Positions 44,701-46,160 of a DNA stretch of 46,160 bases are shown here, piece after piece (the first letter of the stretch is position 1; each line of letters starts with the position of its first letter). The stretch lies in NCBI GenBank assembly GCA_016098155.1, contig JAAAJB010000265.1, positions 1-46,160 of the forward strand. The letters run 5' to 3'. Position numbers and translations under genes: made by a program. The notes under the pieces are model-generated. The model was given only the letters and a program-made list of their open reading frames with translations, was not told the DNA's origin and did not search any database. The DNA is from Actinomortierella ambigua (taxonomy: Eukaryota; Mortierellomycota; Mortierellomycetes; Mortierellales; Mortierellaceae).

Positions 44701-45279
44701 AATCTTGGTGGACTGTACTTGAGTGGTAGAGGGGTCGAGCTCAACGTCTCTGAGGGCATCAGGTGGCTCCGAAAGGCGGCCGAGCAAGGTAACGCCAATG
44801 CCCAGACCAACCTCGGTATGCTGTACCGTACCGGGAAAGGCGTTACGCAGGACCACATCGAGGCGATGAAGTGGTTCTTAAAGGCTGTAGAGCAGGATCA
44901 TGCTGCTGCAAAGTACCATCTAGCCTTTATGTTCTATCATGGTGAAGGCGTTGAGAAGAGTCTCGAGAAGGCCTTTGTGTTATTTCAACTTGCCGCCGTA
45001 CGTGGGCATGAAGATGCTCAGGGAGCTGTTGGTGCCATGTACATGAATGGTCAAGGTGTCGACCAGAACGACGATTTGGCGGTGTACTGGCTACGCAAGG
45101 CAGCCGAGAAAGGCGATGCGCAGGCGCAGAGACGTCTAGGGTTCATGTATCTCCGTGGCCGTGGTGTCAACCAGAACAGTGAGATGGCAGAATCGTGGTA
45201 CCGCAGGGCAGCGGATCAAGGAGATGACGAGGCCAAGAATGCCCTTGCGCGTATGAAGTCAGATTGCCATGTCTCCTAA
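41717..45279 (+). CDS. TKL-type protein kinase fused to 21 Sel1 repeats (1151 aa)
   Basis: Exon 1 is the ATG at 41717-41719 and exon 2 is 41827-45279. The 107-nt intron has donor GTAAGT, a T-rich tract and acceptor ACATTTAG, phase 0. Without the splice the frame has no ATG before the glycine loop. Kinase domain at about 8-255: GKGGFG (13-18), Lys33, Glu51, HRDLKSANVLL (His123, Asp125), DFG (143-145), GTPRWMAPE (162-170). All key residues are intact. The linker (256-365) differs from the sister gene and has short repeats around Ser-Pro-Lys-Ala-Ser-Asp and Asp-Ala-Pro-Lys, plus an acidic end. From about 377 to the end are 21 Sel1 units and a partial one, three fewer than the upstream gene. Target and pathway are unknown. 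Fused TKL-Sel1 kinases are known to be expanded in some Mucoromycota; that supports the assignment but not a function. Confidence 0.9.
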
Positions 45280-45837
45280 CGCGCGAAAATAAAATCAATA
45301 TTCGAGGAACATTTTTGTTGCTTCAATATACCCACGGTTCAGCAACTGCCATTGACAGTTCTGCGAGATGGCCACATCCATCGTGCTGCTGCTAATGCCT
45401 CACTCCGATCAATCTGATGTGTCTACTTTATGGAAGGCCCACTCGCCGAAAACGCCTCTGTATCAGAGAACACCAAACATAGCGGCTCCCAGGGATAAAC
45501 AGTGGAACAGAATAGTGAGAAAGATTGTCGGTTCCTGAGCCTCGGAGAAAATCAGTGCTCACGTCATTCACTGCATCTGACAACTACATAGGAAATCGAG
45601 AACTTTCCATAATTTATGCAGAGAACAAGTGTGTAACCATTTGACCTTGACCATGCCAAAGGGAGAGGGCGGAAAGGGAGGCTGCAGTTATGGGAAAACT
45701 TCGCAAGGTCAACAAAGATGCCCCCCCCCCCTTGTCTTCAGTTCACACGCCCTCATCTTTTCGCTCATTCATTGCTTTCATCTCTCCATTCGAAACTCAC
45801 ATTCTCCATCACCACCAGAACTTTATTTGCACTCGTG
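45280..45837. other. Spacer before the third kinase-Sel1 gene
   Basis: No gene seen. The last 130 nt align with the upstream region of the second gene, including a run of C at about 45721-45731, the GTTCACACGC element and the sequence CTTTATTTGCACTCGTGATG up to the start. Confidence 0.6.
45741..45750 (+). promoter_or_regulatory. Conserved GTTCACACGC element, copy 3
   Basis: Ends 88 nt before the ATG at 45838. The surrounding 90 nt are similar to those of the second gene. Confidence 0.5.
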
Positions 45838-46160
45838 ATGGTAAGGCGATTTTTTCCAGCTTGGTTTTGCAATAGTCATAGCCTGCTGCAAAATACCGAA
45901 GATACAAAGATACTGACCACTATTTTCTCCTTGGTTACCATACACATTTAGGCCGAACTGCCTTTGATCTTTGGCGAACTCATAGGCAAAGGCGGCTTTG
46001 GAGCTGTCTACCATGCCAAGTGGGGGAGCCGCACCGTGGCCGTCAAGAAGTTCACTGTCTCCAAGGACGAGGCCGATGCAAGTGCTGAAATTAAACGAGA
46101 GATTAACATCCTCGATCGGCTCAAAGACAAGCACATCATCCAGTTCTATGGCACAACCTA
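45838..46160 (+). CDS. TKL-type kinase of the same family, cut by the window end
   Basis: Exon 1 is the ATG at 45838-45840 and exon 2 runs from 45952 past the end of the window. The 111-nt intron has donor GTAAGG and acceptor ACATTTAG and is clearly homologous to that of the second gene. The visible 70 residues cover the N-terminal kinase lobe: glycine loop GKGGFG, VAVKK, the alpha-C Glu and KHIIQFYGT, nearly identical to the second gene. One difference is Phe-Gly-Glu-Leu instead of Leu-Gly-Glu-Arg before the glycine loop. Whether a Sel1 array follows cannot be seen. Confidence 0.85.

Overview
The window looks like nuclear DNA of a filamentous fungus, most likely an early-diverging Mucoromycota lineage of the Mortierella type. 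That placement is an inference. It rests on short GT-AG introns (about 90-240 nt) with consensus donors, CT-rich leaders, many microsatellites, fungal families (CFEM-like secreted protein, vacuolar AVT transporters, an INO80 Ies2-like subunit), and a tandem family of tyrosine-kinase-like (TKL) kinases fused to long Sel1-repeat arrays. There are no bacterial-type operons and no recognisable transposase, CRISPR array, rRNA or tRNA. Positions 16681-16690 are an assembly gap (N). All exon joins given here were worked out by hand from splice signals, reading phase and family similarity.

Layout. 1-12 kb is gene-poor: a small six-cysteine secreted peptide (1338-1559, -), a two-exon CFEM-like secreted protein (6191-6657, +), a 57-residue single-pass membrane protein (7698-7871, -) and a four-span membrane protein with a long proline-rich tail (10330-11847, -). 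12.9-20.2 kb holds two vacuolar-type amino acid transporters on the minus strand, one Avt3/Avt4-like and one Avt1-like, separated by repeat-rich sequence with the gap. 21.3-33.7 kb is gene-dense: a membrane protein with a large disordered tail (+), an INO80B/Ies2-like PAPA-1 protein (+), a MIC26/MIC27-like MICOS protein with an unusual 11-residue repeat extension (-), an L-2-hydroxyglutarate dehydrogenase (+), and a protein with a C-terminal AMPK-type glycogen-binding module (-).

34.6 kb to the end is a tandem array of one family: a 5'-truncated pseudogene, two intact genes of 1241 and 1151 residues (TKL kinase, acidic linker, 24 or 21 Sel1 repeats), and the start of a third that runs off the window. 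All three genes with a start share one architecture. The first coding exon is only the ATG, a phase-0 intron follows at once, and a GTTCACACGC element lies 88-93 nt upstream of the ATG. The kinase cores are alike while the Sel1 arrays differ in repeat number and sequence, which suggests a signalling family diversifying its partner-binding scaffold.

Functional threads (inference). The transporters suggest vacuolar amino acid import and export. The MICOS protein and the L-2-hydroxyglutarate dehydrogenase form a head-to-head mitochondrial pair that could share a promoter region of under 460 bp. The two small secreted proteins are candidate cell-surface or effector-type proteins.
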